A DNA stretch of 51,147 bases from an uncultured Pelagibacteraceae bacterium (lineage in GTDB: Bacteria; Pseudomonadota; Alphaproteobacteria; Pelagibacterales; Pelagibacteraceae), in the NCBI GenBank assembly GCA_902620525.1, contig CACNIK010000007.1, positions 1 to 51,147 on the forward strand, written 5' to 3'. Below the pieces are notes generated by a model that worked only from the letters and a program-made list of their open reading frames with translations, was not told where the DNA came from and did no database searches. Of the stretch, positions 1-7,395 are shown in pieces; position 1 is the stretch's first letter; every line of letters begins with the position of its first letter. The position numbers were made by a program, and so were the translations under genes.

Positions 1-984
1 ATTAAAAGAGATTTTTACACATCAAATTTAACTAATTTAATCGAACTTACTGCAATAAATATTAATACTATTTATTCTTTTTCAGGAAGTTTAAAATTAC
101 AAAAAATAAAGAATTTTTTAAAAAAAATATTTGCATCCAATACCAAATCAAAAAGTATAAAATATATTTCAAAGCATTATGACTTAGGTAACGATTTTTT
201 TTCATTATGGTTAGATAAAACTCTTACTTACTCTAGTGCAGTTTATAAAGACGAAAAAGATGATCTAGAAAAAGCACAAAAAAATAAATTTCAAGAACTT
301 ATTAATTTACTAAATATTAAAGAAGGAAATAAGATATTAGAAATTGGCTGTGGCTGGGGCGGTTTTGCTGAATATTTAGCAAAGAATTATGATGTAAGTG
401 TTGATTGTATAACGATTTCAAAAAACCAATATGATTATACAAAAAAGAGAGTATTTAAGTCAGGCTTGAATAATAAAGTTAACGTTAAATTTTTAGATTA
501 TAGAGACTTAACGGATAAATATGACCATGTTGCTTCAATAGAAATGATAGAGGCTGTAGGTGAAAACTATATGGACAAATATTTTCAAACTATAAAAAAA
601 GTTTTAAACAATAATGGCACTGCTGCAATTCAAGGTATTGTTATAAAAGACGAACTATTTGAAAGGTATCGAGCAAATGAAGATTTCATTCAAAAATATA
701 TTTTTCCTGGCGGTTTTTTACCCTCAATAAATTTTATGGAAAAACTTATAAAAAAAAATAATCTCAAACTTGAGAAAATAAATACTTATTCCGATGATTA
801 TGCCAGAACTTTATCTACTTGGAGAAAAAATTTTTTAGGTGTCTGGGACAAAATAAGCCCACTTGGTTTTGACGATTATTTTAAACGTATGTGGGAATTT
901 TATCTATCTTATTGTGAGGGTGGCTTTAAGTCTAAAAACATTAACTTGATTCAATTCTCTATGTCGAATAGATATTCCTCATGA
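1..984 (+). CDS. cfa: Cyclopropane-fatty-acyl-phospholipid synthase, 5' end outside the window
   Basis: The frame is open from base 1, so the start lies to the left. The enzyme transfers a methylene group from SAM to unsaturated acyl chains of membrane phospholipids. Seen: KHYDLGNDFF near base 173, SAM motif I ILEIGCGWGG near 334, the family motif IEMIEAVGE near 538, and YIFPGG near 700. The C-terminal two thirds of the family are present. The stop overlaps the start of the DUF3833 lipoprotein gene by 4 bases, so the two are cotranscribed. In other alphaproteobacteria this pair belongs to the singlet-oxygen regulon, which fits the photolyase and SOD genes nearby. The family call is secure; the regulon link is inference. 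Confidence 0.93.
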   Translation: MKRDFYTSNLTNLIELTAININTIYSFSGSLKLQKIKNFLKKIFASNTKSKSIKYISKHYDLGNDFFSLWLDKTLTYSSAVYKDEKDDLEKAQKNKFQELINLLNIKEGNKILEIGCGWGGFAEYLAKNYDVSVDCITISKNQYDYTKKRVFKSGLNNKVNVKFLDYRDLTDKYDHVASIEMIEAVGENYMDKYFQTIKKVLNNNGTAAIQGIVIKDELFERYRANEDFIQKYIFPGGFLPSINFMEKLIKKNNLKLEKINTYSDDYARTLSTWRKNFLGVWDKISPLGFDDYFKRMWEFYLSYCEGGFKSKNINLIQFSMSNRYSS

Positions 985-1505
985 AAAAAATTATAGGGCT
1001 TTTTTTAATAATACTAATTACAGGATGTGCAAATAAAATGAAACCAACTGATTTTAAAGATCAAAAACCTAGATTAGTCATAGAAAATTATTTATCAGGC
1101 AATGTTAAAGCCTGGGGAGTATTACAAAACAGATCTGGAAAAGTTACTAGGCAATTCAAAGCAGATTTAAACGGAAAGTGGGACGGTTCGAAATTAATTT
1201 TAGACGAGGTATTTAATTGGAATGACGGAGAAAGACAAACCAGACAATGGACAATTAATAAAATAGACGAACATAATTATGAAGGGACTGCTTCAGATGT
1301 AGTTGGAATTGCAAAAGGCTATTCATATGGCCCTGCCTTTAAATTTGAATATGTTTTACTTGTTCCAGTAAAAGGTAAAAATATTAAAATTACTTTTGAT
1401 GATTGGATTTTTATGCAAGATGAGCGTGTAGCAATAAACAGAGCTACTATGACTAAGTTCGGAATTAAAGTAGCAGAATTAACTGTGATGTTTGTAAAAG
1501 ATTAA
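981..1505 (+). CDS. DUF3833-family lipoprotein
   Basis: A 174-residue protein with a short hydrophobic signal ending in a lipobox (ITGC, Cys16), so it is probably a lipid-anchored envelope protein. The rest is beta-rich, with WGVLQNRSG and DLNGKWDG motifs that I recognise as DUF3833. It overlaps the cfa stop by 4 bases and is followed after 1 base by superoxide dismutase. The family has no established biochemical role, but it recurs beside cyclopropane synthase and photolyase genes. A role in handling oxidised membrane lipid is inference only. Confidence 0.8.
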   Translation: MKKIIGLFLIILITGCANKMKPTDFKDQKPRLVIENYLSGNVKAWGVLQNRSGKVTRQFKADLNGKWDGSKLILDEVFNWNDGERQTRQWTINKIDEHNYEGTASDVVGIAKGYSYGPAFKFEYVLLVPVKGKNIKITFDDWIFMQDERVAINRATMTKFGIKVAELTVMFVKD

Positions 1506-1506
1506 T

Positions 1507-2091
1507 ATGTTTGAACTTCCTAAATTAGATTACGCCAATTCAGCTCTTTCTCCAATAATGTCAGAACAAACTTTAAATTTACATCACAGTAAACACCATC
1601 AAACATATATTACAAATTTAAATAATTTTATAAAAGGTTCAGAATATGAAAAATTGACTTTGGAAGATATAATAAGAAAATCATCTACTGAAAAAAAATC
1701 AGGCATTTTTAACAATGCTAGTCAACACTGGAACCACAATCTATTTTGGAAGTGCATGAAACCTAATGGCGGTGGAAATATCCCATCTAAACTTGAAAAT
1801 AAGATTAAACAAGATTTTGGAAGTTTTGAAAAATTTAGGGAAGAATTCATCAATGCTGGAGTTACTCAGTTTGGATCTGGATGGTGCTGGTTATCTTTAA
1901 AAGAAGATAAGCTTGTAGTAACCAAATCACCTAATGCTGAAAATCCTTTAATTCATAATATGAAACCTATTTTAGGATGTGATGTATGGGAGCATTCTTA
2001 TTATTTAGATTATAAAAACAAAAGACCAATTTATTTGGAAAATTTTTTCGATAAACTAATTAATTGGGAGTTTGTCGAGTCTCTTCTCTGA
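1507..2091 (+). CDS. sodB: Superoxide dismutase, Fe/Mn family
   Basis: Converts superoxide to hydrogen peroxide and oxygen. At 194 residues it has the usual family length. Metal ligands are visible: the His in LNLHHSKHHQTY (about residue 27), the His in NASQHWNHN (about 74), and Asp/His in DVWEHSYY near residue 160. There is no signal peptide, so it is cytoplasmic. Iron versus manganese cannot be settled by eye, although GWCWLSL and overall similarity suggest the Fe-type clade. It starts 1 base after the lipoprotein gene and ends convergently against the SDR gene with no gap. Confidence 0.93.
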   Translation: MFELPKLDYANSALSPIMSEQTLNLHHSKHHQTYITNLNNFIKGSEYEKLTLEDIIRKSSTEKKSGIFNNASQHWNHNLFWKCMKPNGGGNIPSKLENKIKQDFGSFEKFREEFINAGVTQFGSGWCWLSLKEDKLVVTKSPNAENPLIHNMKPILGCDVWEHSYYLDYKNKRPIYLENFFDKLINWEFVESLL

Positions 2092-2844
2092 TTACCTTTT
2101 AACGAACTTATCTACTAAAAATAAATAAAGTCTATAAGGTAATATTCTTAAAAATTTTAAGGTTAAAGTTAATCCTTTAGGAAAGTGGATTTCAAAAGCA
2201 CTACTATTTACTAAGCCATTAAATATTTTTTCTGCTGCATACTCAGGAGTTTTTAAAAATGGCATCGGAAATTCATTTTTATCAGTCAATGGAGTTTTTA
2301 TAAACCCTGGTGATACAACTGAAACTCTCACTCCAAATTTTTTAAAATCAAAATAAATGCTCTCACTAAAATTAGTTAAAGCAGCTTTAGATGGTCCATA
2401 TCCACTTGAATTTGGCAACCCTCTATAACCAGCAATAGATGAAACTATTGAAATATGTCCGGATTTCTTATCTTTAAAATATCTTTCAACAGATTTTACA
2501 CAATCGATTACACCTAAAAAATTTACGTTTATTACATTCTTTATTTTGTCAGGATCGATATTTTGTTCGTCTTTTGGCTCATATGTGCCACTAGAAAATA
2601 AACATATATCTAAGTCGCCAAAATTATCTAAAATATTTTTAAATACTTCATTAATTTGATTTCGATTAGTAACATCGAGAGGAAAAGATACTATATTAGG
2701 ATTTTTAGCTAATTCATTAAGAAGCTCTTTTCTTCTAGCTGACACTGCAACTTTCCAACCCTCATTAGCAAATTTTTCGGCAACTGATTTTCCTATCCCG
2801 CTACTTGCACCAGTTATCCAAATTTTTTTCTGTTTTTCTGACAT
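2092..2844 (-). CDS. Short-chain dehydrogenase/reductase
   Basis: About 250 residues starting at MSEKQKK. An in-frame start 14 codons upstream would run into the divergent tspO start region, so the internal ATG at 2844 is preferred. Seen: NAD(P) motif TGASSGIG at the N-terminus, catalytic Ser in VSSIAG, and YGPSK as the YxxxK pair. Substrate unknown. SDRs of this type recur next to cyclopropane synthase and photolyase genes in proteobacteria. It is divergent from tspO with only 20 bases between the starts, so the two promoters must overlap. Confidence 0.85.
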   Translation of the reverse strand: MSEKQKKIWITGASSGIGKSVAEKFANEGWKVAVSARRKELLNELAKNPNIVSFPLDVTNRNQINEVFKNILDNFGDLDICLFSSGTYEPKDEQNIDPDKIKNVINVNFLGVIDCVKSVERYFKDKKSGHISIVSSIAGYRGLPNSSGYGPSKAALTNFSESIYFDFKKFGVRVSVVSPGFIKTPLTDKNEFPMPFLKTPEYAAEKIFNGLVNSSAFEIHFPKGLTLTLKFLRILPYRLYLFLVDKFVKR

Positions 2845-2864
2845 ATAAAGTTTATATTTTAATA

Positions 2865-3326
2865 ATGAATAATAAATATTTATCATTATTTATAATATTA
2901 ACCATTACTTTTTTAGCCTCTGCAATTGGCAGTTTTACTACTTCAGCTTTTAAAGAACCTTGGTACTCACAATTAACACTAGCACCTTTTAATCCTCCAG
3001 CATGGGTTTTTGGACCTGTTTGGACAACTTTATATATTTTTATGTCAGTAGCAATATGGAAAATTTGGTTCAATACTAAAAATAAATATCTTCTTAAAAT
3101 TTATTTTATTCATCTTTTTTTTAATAGTACATGGAGTGTTGTCTTTTTTGGATTTCATCAAATAGGTTTAGCATTGATAAATTTAATTATTATATTAGCC
3201 TTCATCGCATTTCTATTGAAAGAATACTTTAAAATAGACAAGATTAGTTATTATTTAATGACTCCTTATTTTTTATGGAGCTCATACGCTTTAATTTTAA
3301 ATAGCTATATTTATATTTATAATTAG
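2865..3326 (+). CDS. tspO: TspO/MBR family tryptophan-rich sensory protein
   Basis: A 153-residue, five-helix membrane protein starting at MNNKYLSL; the longer frame reads through the divergent SDR start. Trp-rich family motifs are visible, such as WYSQL, FNPPAWVFGPVW and STWSVVFFG. TspO proteins bind porphyrins, and in Rhodobacter TspO modulates expression of light- and oxygen-controlled genes, which suits the photo-stress island. The end overlaps the convergent HPP gene by 4 bases. Confidence 0.9.
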   Translation: MNNKYLSLFIILTITFLASAIGSFTTSAFKEPWYSQLTLAPFNPPAWVFGPVWTTLYIFMSVAIWKIWFNTKNKYLLKIYFIHLFFNSTWSVVFFGFHQIGLALINLIIILAFIAFLLKEYFKIDKISYYLMTPYFLWSSYALILNSYIYIYN

Positions 3327-3793
3327 AAGAGTTTAGTTGGGTAATTTCTTTTTAATAAATATTTATTTATTAAAATAGATAAAATAATTATTACTATAGC
3401 TCCACCAGCGACAGGGAGGAAGATAAATTCAAATGATACATCCGATAAAAGAGCTATTAAAGGATTTGCAGCTGCCGGTGGGTGCTCTACTTTAAAGTAC
3501 ATCATAAGTGCCAAAGCAAATCCAACTGCTAATCCTAAAGTAATAAATGACATTCCAAAAATTTCATTAAAAAAGATACCCACTATAATTGATAAGAGAT
3601 GACCAAAAAAAACATTTCTTGGTTGGGCCATATCAGCTTTATAAAATACTAAAACGCTAAATGTAGTTGCACCAAATGAAAATATTAACCAATATCCTAA
3701 GGAAGTCTCAAGACTTAGAAAGCCTAATACACCAATAATTAAAGATGCTGATATACCCAAAATAATTGGAATGTATTTCCCATCAATTTTCAT
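3323..3793 (-). CDS. HPP family membrane protein
   Basis: A 156-residue protein with about four hydrophobic helices. The signature HPPAAANPL is near residue 104, after GATTFSVLVFYKAD and QPRNVFFGH, the usual order in the HPP family. Some cyanobacterial and plastid members carry nitrite across membranes, but substrates are not known generally. It is convergent with tspO and divergent from the YIP1 gene with 72 bases between the starts. Function here is unassigned. Confidence 0.82.
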   Translation of the reverse strand: MKIDGKYIPIILGISASLIIGVLGFLSLETSLGYWLIFSFGATTFSVLVFYKADMAQPRNVFFGHLLSIIVGIFFNEIFGMSFITLGLAVGFALALMMYFKVEHPPAAANPLIALLSDVSFEFIFLPVAGGAIVIIILSILINKYLLKRNYPTKLF

Positions 3794-3865
3794 ATTTTAA
3801 AGTTTGTAATTTAAGTTATATACTTATATTAGGCACTATAAAATATTAAATATAAAATTTAAAAA

Positions 3866-4387
3866 ATGTTTAAAAACTTTATTAATAGAATATTTAGAGC
3901 TATAAAAATTGACGTAGAATTATACGAAGAGGTGGAGCGCGATAAGTCAGCAACTATTCAAGCTGGTTTTGTGGTTGTACTCTCAAGTATGGCAGCCGGC
4001 GTTGGAGCCTTGCAATTAGGAGCGTCAAATTTTGTATTAGCCCCTATTTTTTCATTGATAAGTTGGTATGTCTGGGCTTATATCATTTATTTTGTTGGAG
4101 TAAAATTATTCCCAGAAAAAAACACTAAAAGTAATCACGGTGAATTATTACGAACTATTGGTTTTTCTAGCGCACCAGGCTTAATAAGAGTCTTTGGTGT
4201 CACTCCAGATCTGATGGCAGTAACTTTTATAGGATCTGCTTTTTGGATGCTAGCATGTATGGTAGTTGGAGTGAGAGCTGCTTTAGATTATAAATCTTTG
4301 TGGAGAGCTTTAGGCGTTGTAATTGTAGCCTGGTTATTTCAAGCGATTTTATTATTTACAATTTTAATTTTATTTAGAAATTTTTAG
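3866..4387 (+). CDS. YIP1-family membrane protein
   Basis: A 173-residue protein with a short amphipathic N-terminus (MFKNFINRIFRAIK) and about four or five membrane helices. RTIGFSSAPGLIRVFG and ALDYKSLWRALGVV are typical of the Yip1 domain in alphaproteobacteria. No reaction is known for bacterial members. It runs convergently into the small CxxC gene, overlapping it by 4 bases. Confidence 0.72.
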   Translation: MFKNFINRIFRAIKIDVELYEEVERDKSATIQAGFVVVLSSMAAGVGALQLGASNFVLAPIFSLISWYVWAYIIYFVGVKLFPEKNTKSNHGELLRTIGFSSAPGLIRVFGVTPDLMAVTFIGSAFWMLACMVVGVRAALDYKSLWRALGVVIVAWLFQAILLFTILILFRNF

Positions 4388-4548
4388 ATCGGAAAAATTG
4401 TTTTTGATAGTTTGCAGCTATTACAAAATTTAAAACCATGCATAATTAAATTTTGCTTAACACTTTCGTCTTCTTTTTTACATTCCTCACAGATAATATT
4501 ATTTAAATCACTATTTTCATCTATGACAATATGATCATCGTTTTTCAT
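4384..4548 (-). CDS. 54-residue CxxC/CxxC small protein
   Basis: A complete short frame from ATG at 4548 to TAA at 4384-4386, reading MKNDDHIVIDENSD and onward. It has two Cys pairs, ICEEC (Cys20, Cys23) and FCNSC (Cys42, Cys45), spaced like a zinc ribbon. It fills most of the 185-base gap between the YIP1 gene and msrA, overlaps the YIP1 stop by 4 bases and is divergent from msrA with 24 bases between the starts. I do not recognise a family. Metal binding is inferred from the cysteine spacing. Confidence 0.6.
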   Translation of the reverse strand: MKNDDHIVIDENSDLNNIICEECKKEDESVKQNLIMHGFKFCNSCKLSKTIFPI

Positions 4549-4572
4549 AATAATTAATATATCATCTTTTAA

Positions 4573-5145
4573 ATGAAAAAAATTATTCTAATCTTATTTA
4601 TTTGTTCTATAAACCTAAGCGTATTTGCAACAGAAACTAAAAAAGCTTATTTTGCAGGAGGTTGCTTTTGGTGTATGGAAGAATCTTACGATCAAGTAGA
4701 TGGGGTTTTATCATCAATTTCTGGATACTCGGGAGGTCATCTTAAGAATCCAAAATATGAGGATGTTATTTACAAAGATACTGGTCATGTAGAAGTAATA
4801 GAGGTTACATATAACCCTTCAGTTGTGAGTTATAAAGATTTATTAGATATTTACTGGAAAAATATTGACCCCTTCGATGCTTCAGGTCAATTTTGCGATA
4901 AAGGCAAAAGTTATAGATCTGTGATTTTTTTTGAAAATGATAGTCAAAAAGAACTCATTGATAATTCATTTAAAAAAATAGAGAAAAAATTTGATAAAAA
5001 AATCGTTACTTTAGTTTGGAAATTTGACATTTTTTACCCTGCTGAAAATTATCACCAAGATTATTATGAAAAAAATTTTATTCGTTATCTAATGTACAAA
5101 AACGCTTGTAAAAGAGAAGAAACATTAAAAAAGATATGGAATTGA
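4573..5145 (+). CDS. msrA: Peptide-methionine (S)-S-oxide reductase, exported
   Basis: Repairs methionine S-sulfoxide in proteins. The active-site motif GGCFWCME sits near residue 29, just after a signal peptide (MKKIILILFICSINLSVFA), so this copy acts in the periplasm rather than the cytosol. GYSGG, the TGHVEVIEV stretch and NYHQDYY are family-conserved. 190 residues. It overlaps the next gene by 10 bases. Envelope methionine repair fits a photo-oxidative stress island. Confidence 0.94.
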   Translation: MKKIILILFICSINLSVFATETKKAYFAGGCFWCMEESYDQVDGVLSSISGYSGGHLKNPKYEDVIYKDTGHVEVIEVTYNPSVVSYKDLLDIYWKNIDPFDASGQFCDKGKSYRSVIFFENDSQKELIDNSFKKIEKKFDKKIVTLVWKFDIFYPAENYHQDYYEKNFIRYLMYKNACKREETLKKIWN

Positions 5146-5591
5146 AAAAAATATTTATAACTTTAGTATTTGTACTTACGTTTAATACTCTTAATGCAGA
5201 AATGATTAAACCATCGAAAAATTTATCTGCTTTCGATGTAGTTAAAATTCAACTAGAAGCATTAAAAAAAAATAACAAGTTAAATGATGGAATAAAACAA
5301 ACTTGGCTTTTTGCTCACCCAGATAATAAAAAATTTACTGGCCCATACAAAAGATTTGAGGGTATGTTACTTGGCCAGCAGTATAAAATTCTTTTAAACC
5401 ATTCATCACATAAAATAAATTTAATAAGTAATAGCCCTAATACTTTTATTTATGGTATTGAAATATTAGACGAAGATAAGAAATTATTTTTTTATGAGTG
5501 GCATGTACAAAAAGGCAGCGATAAAGATTGCAGCGATTGCTGGTTTACTTCTGCTGTTTCACAACCATTTGATCAAGGGAACACTATTTGA
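5136..5591 (+). CDS. DUF4864-like exported protein
   Basis: 151 residues with a signal peptide (KKIFITLVFVLTFNTLNA). The mature part begins like DUF4864 proteins (SAFDVVKIQLEALKKNN) and has FAHPDNKKFTGPY and a C-terminal Cys pair CSDCW. The fold is probably a small alpha+beta domain like those of NTF2-type proteins (inference). Start and stop overlap msrA and the next small gene, indicating translational coupling. Function unknown. Confidence 0.65.
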   Translation: MELKKIFITLVFVLTFNTLNAEMIKPSKNLSAFDVVKIQLEALKKNNKLNDGIKQTWLFAHPDNKKFTGPYKRFEGMLLGQQYKILLNHSSHKINLISNSPNTFIYGIEILDEDKKLFFYEWHVQKGSDKDCSDCWFTSAVSQPFDQGNTI

Positions 5592-5788
5592 AACGTCCTC
5601 CTTTCATTTATAGATATATTATAGTTGGATTGATTCTAGTAGGACCACCAATTTTAAGCGCTCATTATGGTTCCATATATTTAGGTAAAGAAAACGGAGT
5701 TCTTCTAGGATTTTCTGTTGGAATAATTTGCGTAACTTTTGCTTGTTGGAAATTGTACATAGATGACTGGAGGGATGACGAAGATTAA
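5588..5788 (+). CDS. 66-residue two-helix membrane protein
   Basis: Starts at a TTG that overlaps the preceding stop (TTGA), and its stop overlaps the next ATG (TAATG). It has two hydrophobic segments, YIIVGLILVGPPILS and VLLGFSVGIICVTFAC, and an acidic tail DDWRDDED. No family recognised. The tight coupling on both sides supports it as a real gene in the msrA-photolyase operon. Confidence 0.65.
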   Translation: MKRPPFIYRYIIVGLILVGPPILSAHYGSIYLGKENGVLLGFSVGIICVTFACWKLYIDDWRDDED

Positions 5789-6927
5789 TGCAATTTGTAA
5801 CCTCGAGATCTGATGCTTTAGATAAGCTTAATAAATATATTGAAAACGAAATTTTAAATTATAATTCAAAAAGAAATTTCGATTTTGGTGTAAATAACAG
5901 GAGTAATGTTTCTTGTTTATCTCCATATATAACTCATAGATTAATTAACGAATATGAAACTGCAAAACTTGTACTGAAGAAATACCCTTTCCAAAAAGTA
6001 GATAAATTTATTCAAGAAATATTTTGGAGAGTATACTGGAAAGGATGGCTGGAACTAAGACCAAAAGTTTGGACTGATTTCATAGAGGATCTTAAGATAA
6101 TAAAAGAAGATGAGAAATATCTAAAAGCCATAAAAGGAGAAACTGAAATTGAATGTTTTAATGATTGGGTAAACGAACTCAAAAATTTTAATTATCTTCA
6201 TAACCACACACGGATGTTGTTTGCTAGTATTTGGATATTCACACTAGGATTACCCTGGCAAAAGGGAGCAGAGTTTTTCATGAAACATTTATTTGATGGT
6301 GATGCAGCTTCCAATACTTTAAGTTGGCGATGGGTTGCTGGAATACAAACAAAGGGGAAAAATTATTTAGCCCAATCATGGAATATAAGTAAATTTACAA
6401 ATAATAAATATAAAAATGTTAAGCTGAATGAGACTGCCTTACCGATTATTGATAAAAGAGAATATAAAATTTCACCTTTTCAAATTAATAAAAGTGAAGA
6501 AATAAACGAACAATTAATTATATTTGAAAATGAAATGCACATTGATTTTTTTGATCTAAAAAAATACAAAAAAATTTACTTTGTTTTATTGGATAACAAA
6601 AATAGATCCCTAAAGTTATCTTCAAAAGTTATAGACTATAAAAAAGCTGTTGTTAAATCAAAATTTAATGAATATCAATTTAAGGCTGAATTATTAGATG
6701 AAAGTGGTTTAATAAATTTAATTAAAAACTCAAAAAAATTTGATGTTGTATACCCCTCTATTGGAGAAAACTTCTCATTTTTGAAGAGATTGATAAAGAA
6801 TAATGACCTAGATATAAATTTTATTACCCGAAATGAAGATGAGTTTTGTTGGAAGTTCTCTAATAAAGGTTATTTTAATTTTAAGTCAAATATACCAATA
6901 ATATTATCTACTTTTAAATTGAATTAG
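5788..6927 (+). CDS. FAD-binding photolyase/cryptochrome-like protein with no N-terminal antenna domain
   Basis: 379 residues. Residues 1-220 match the FAD-binding helical domain of DNA photolyases: VSCLSPYITHRLI, EIFWRVYWKGWLELRP, HNHTRMLFASIW, and the FAD-pocket stretch DGDAASNTLSWRWVAG. The usual N-terminal alpha/beta antenna domain of about 130 residues is missing. Instead an alpha/beta-looking segment follows at about residues 250-379 (IYFVLLD, FDVVYPSIGEN, DINFITR, GYFNFKSNIP). Alphaproteobacterial relatives with this layout exist, as far as I recall. DNA repair versus light signalling is not decidable from sequence alone. Last gene of the msrA operon. Confidence 0.82.
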   Translation: MQFVTSRSDALDKLNKYIENEILNYNSKRNFDFGVNNRSNVSCLSPYITHRLINEYETAKLVLKKYPFQKVDKFIQEIFWRVYWKGWLELRPKVWTDFIEDLKIIKEDEKYLKAIKGETEIECFNDWVNELKNFNYLHNHTRMLFASIWIFTLGLPWQKGAEFFMKHLFDGDAASNTLSWRWVAGIQTKGKNYLAQSWNISKFTNNKYKNVKLNETALPIIDKREYKISPFQINKSEEINEQLIIFENEMHIDFFDLKKYKKIYFVLLDNKNRSLKLSSKVIDYKKAVVKSKFNEYQFKAELLDESGLINLIKNSKKFDVVYPSIGENFSFLKRLIKNNDLDINFITRNEDEFCWKFSNKGYFNFKSNIPIILSTFKLN

Positions 6928-7048
6928 ATTTAGAACATTTCTTAGAACAATATTTTACTTTTTCCCAATTAAGCCTCCATTTTTTGCGCCAATTAAAAGA
7001 TTTATTACATACGGGGCAAATCTTCTTTGGAAGTTGGCTCTTTTTCAT
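6914..7048 (-). CDS. DUF2256 zinc-ribbon-like small protein
   Basis: 44 residues from ATG at 7048 to TAA at 6914-6916. Shows the DUF2256 pattern: KKICPVCNKSFNWRKKW, then W, then KYCSKKCSK, with Cys pairs at 11/14 and 34/38. Its start overlaps the stop of the DCC protein gene (ATGA), making it the third gene of the DPRP operon. Its end overlaps the convergent photolyase-like gene by 14 bases. DUF2256 is a frequent neighbour or C-terminal fusion of photolyase-related proteins; its job is unknown. Confidence 0.85.
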   Translation of the reverse strand: MKKSQLPKKICPVCNKSFNWRKKWRLNWEKVKYCSKKCSKSNSI

Positions 7049-7395
7049 TTTTTTAAAAGGTGTTTATTTTTAAGAAATAAAAAATAAGCAGCAATTTCAT
7101 AAAAGATATTTAGAAAAAAAAATAAGGGTTTAATTTTGAAAATTTTATATAAAAAATTATATTTTGGAATATTTTTCCATATTATTAAAAATGACTCAGC
7201 ACCATCGATAACCTTACCGTCTTGTATAACATGCATTCTTCTTAAAAGTTCCCGATAAGATTTCGAGGTAATATTTTGCGCTTCCTTATTGTCTGTAACA
7301 TCAATCCATCTAATATTATCATCACTATATTTTTTATAATGGTTGATTTCTGTTCTACATATATTACAAGAATTATTGAAAAAAACTTTAACCAT
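7045..7395 (-). CDS. DCC-family thiol-disulfide oxidoreductase-like protein (DUF393)
   Basis: 116 residues with the thioredoxin-like N-terminus VKVFFNNSCNICRTE. The redox motif is CNIC, a variant of the family's usual DxxCxxC, and VIDGAESFLIIWK is also typical. A hydrophobic C-terminal segment (PLFFFLNIFYEIAAYFLF) suggests membrane association. The start overlaps the DPRP stop by 8 bases. The family often accompanies photolyases, but its partner is unknown. Confidence 0.83.
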   Translation of the reverse strand: MVKVFFNNSCNICRTEINHYKKYSDDNIRWIDVTDNKEAQNITSKSYRELLRRMHVIQDGKVIDGAESFLIIWKNIPKYNFLYKIFKIKPLFFFLNIFYEIAAYFLFLKNKHLLKK

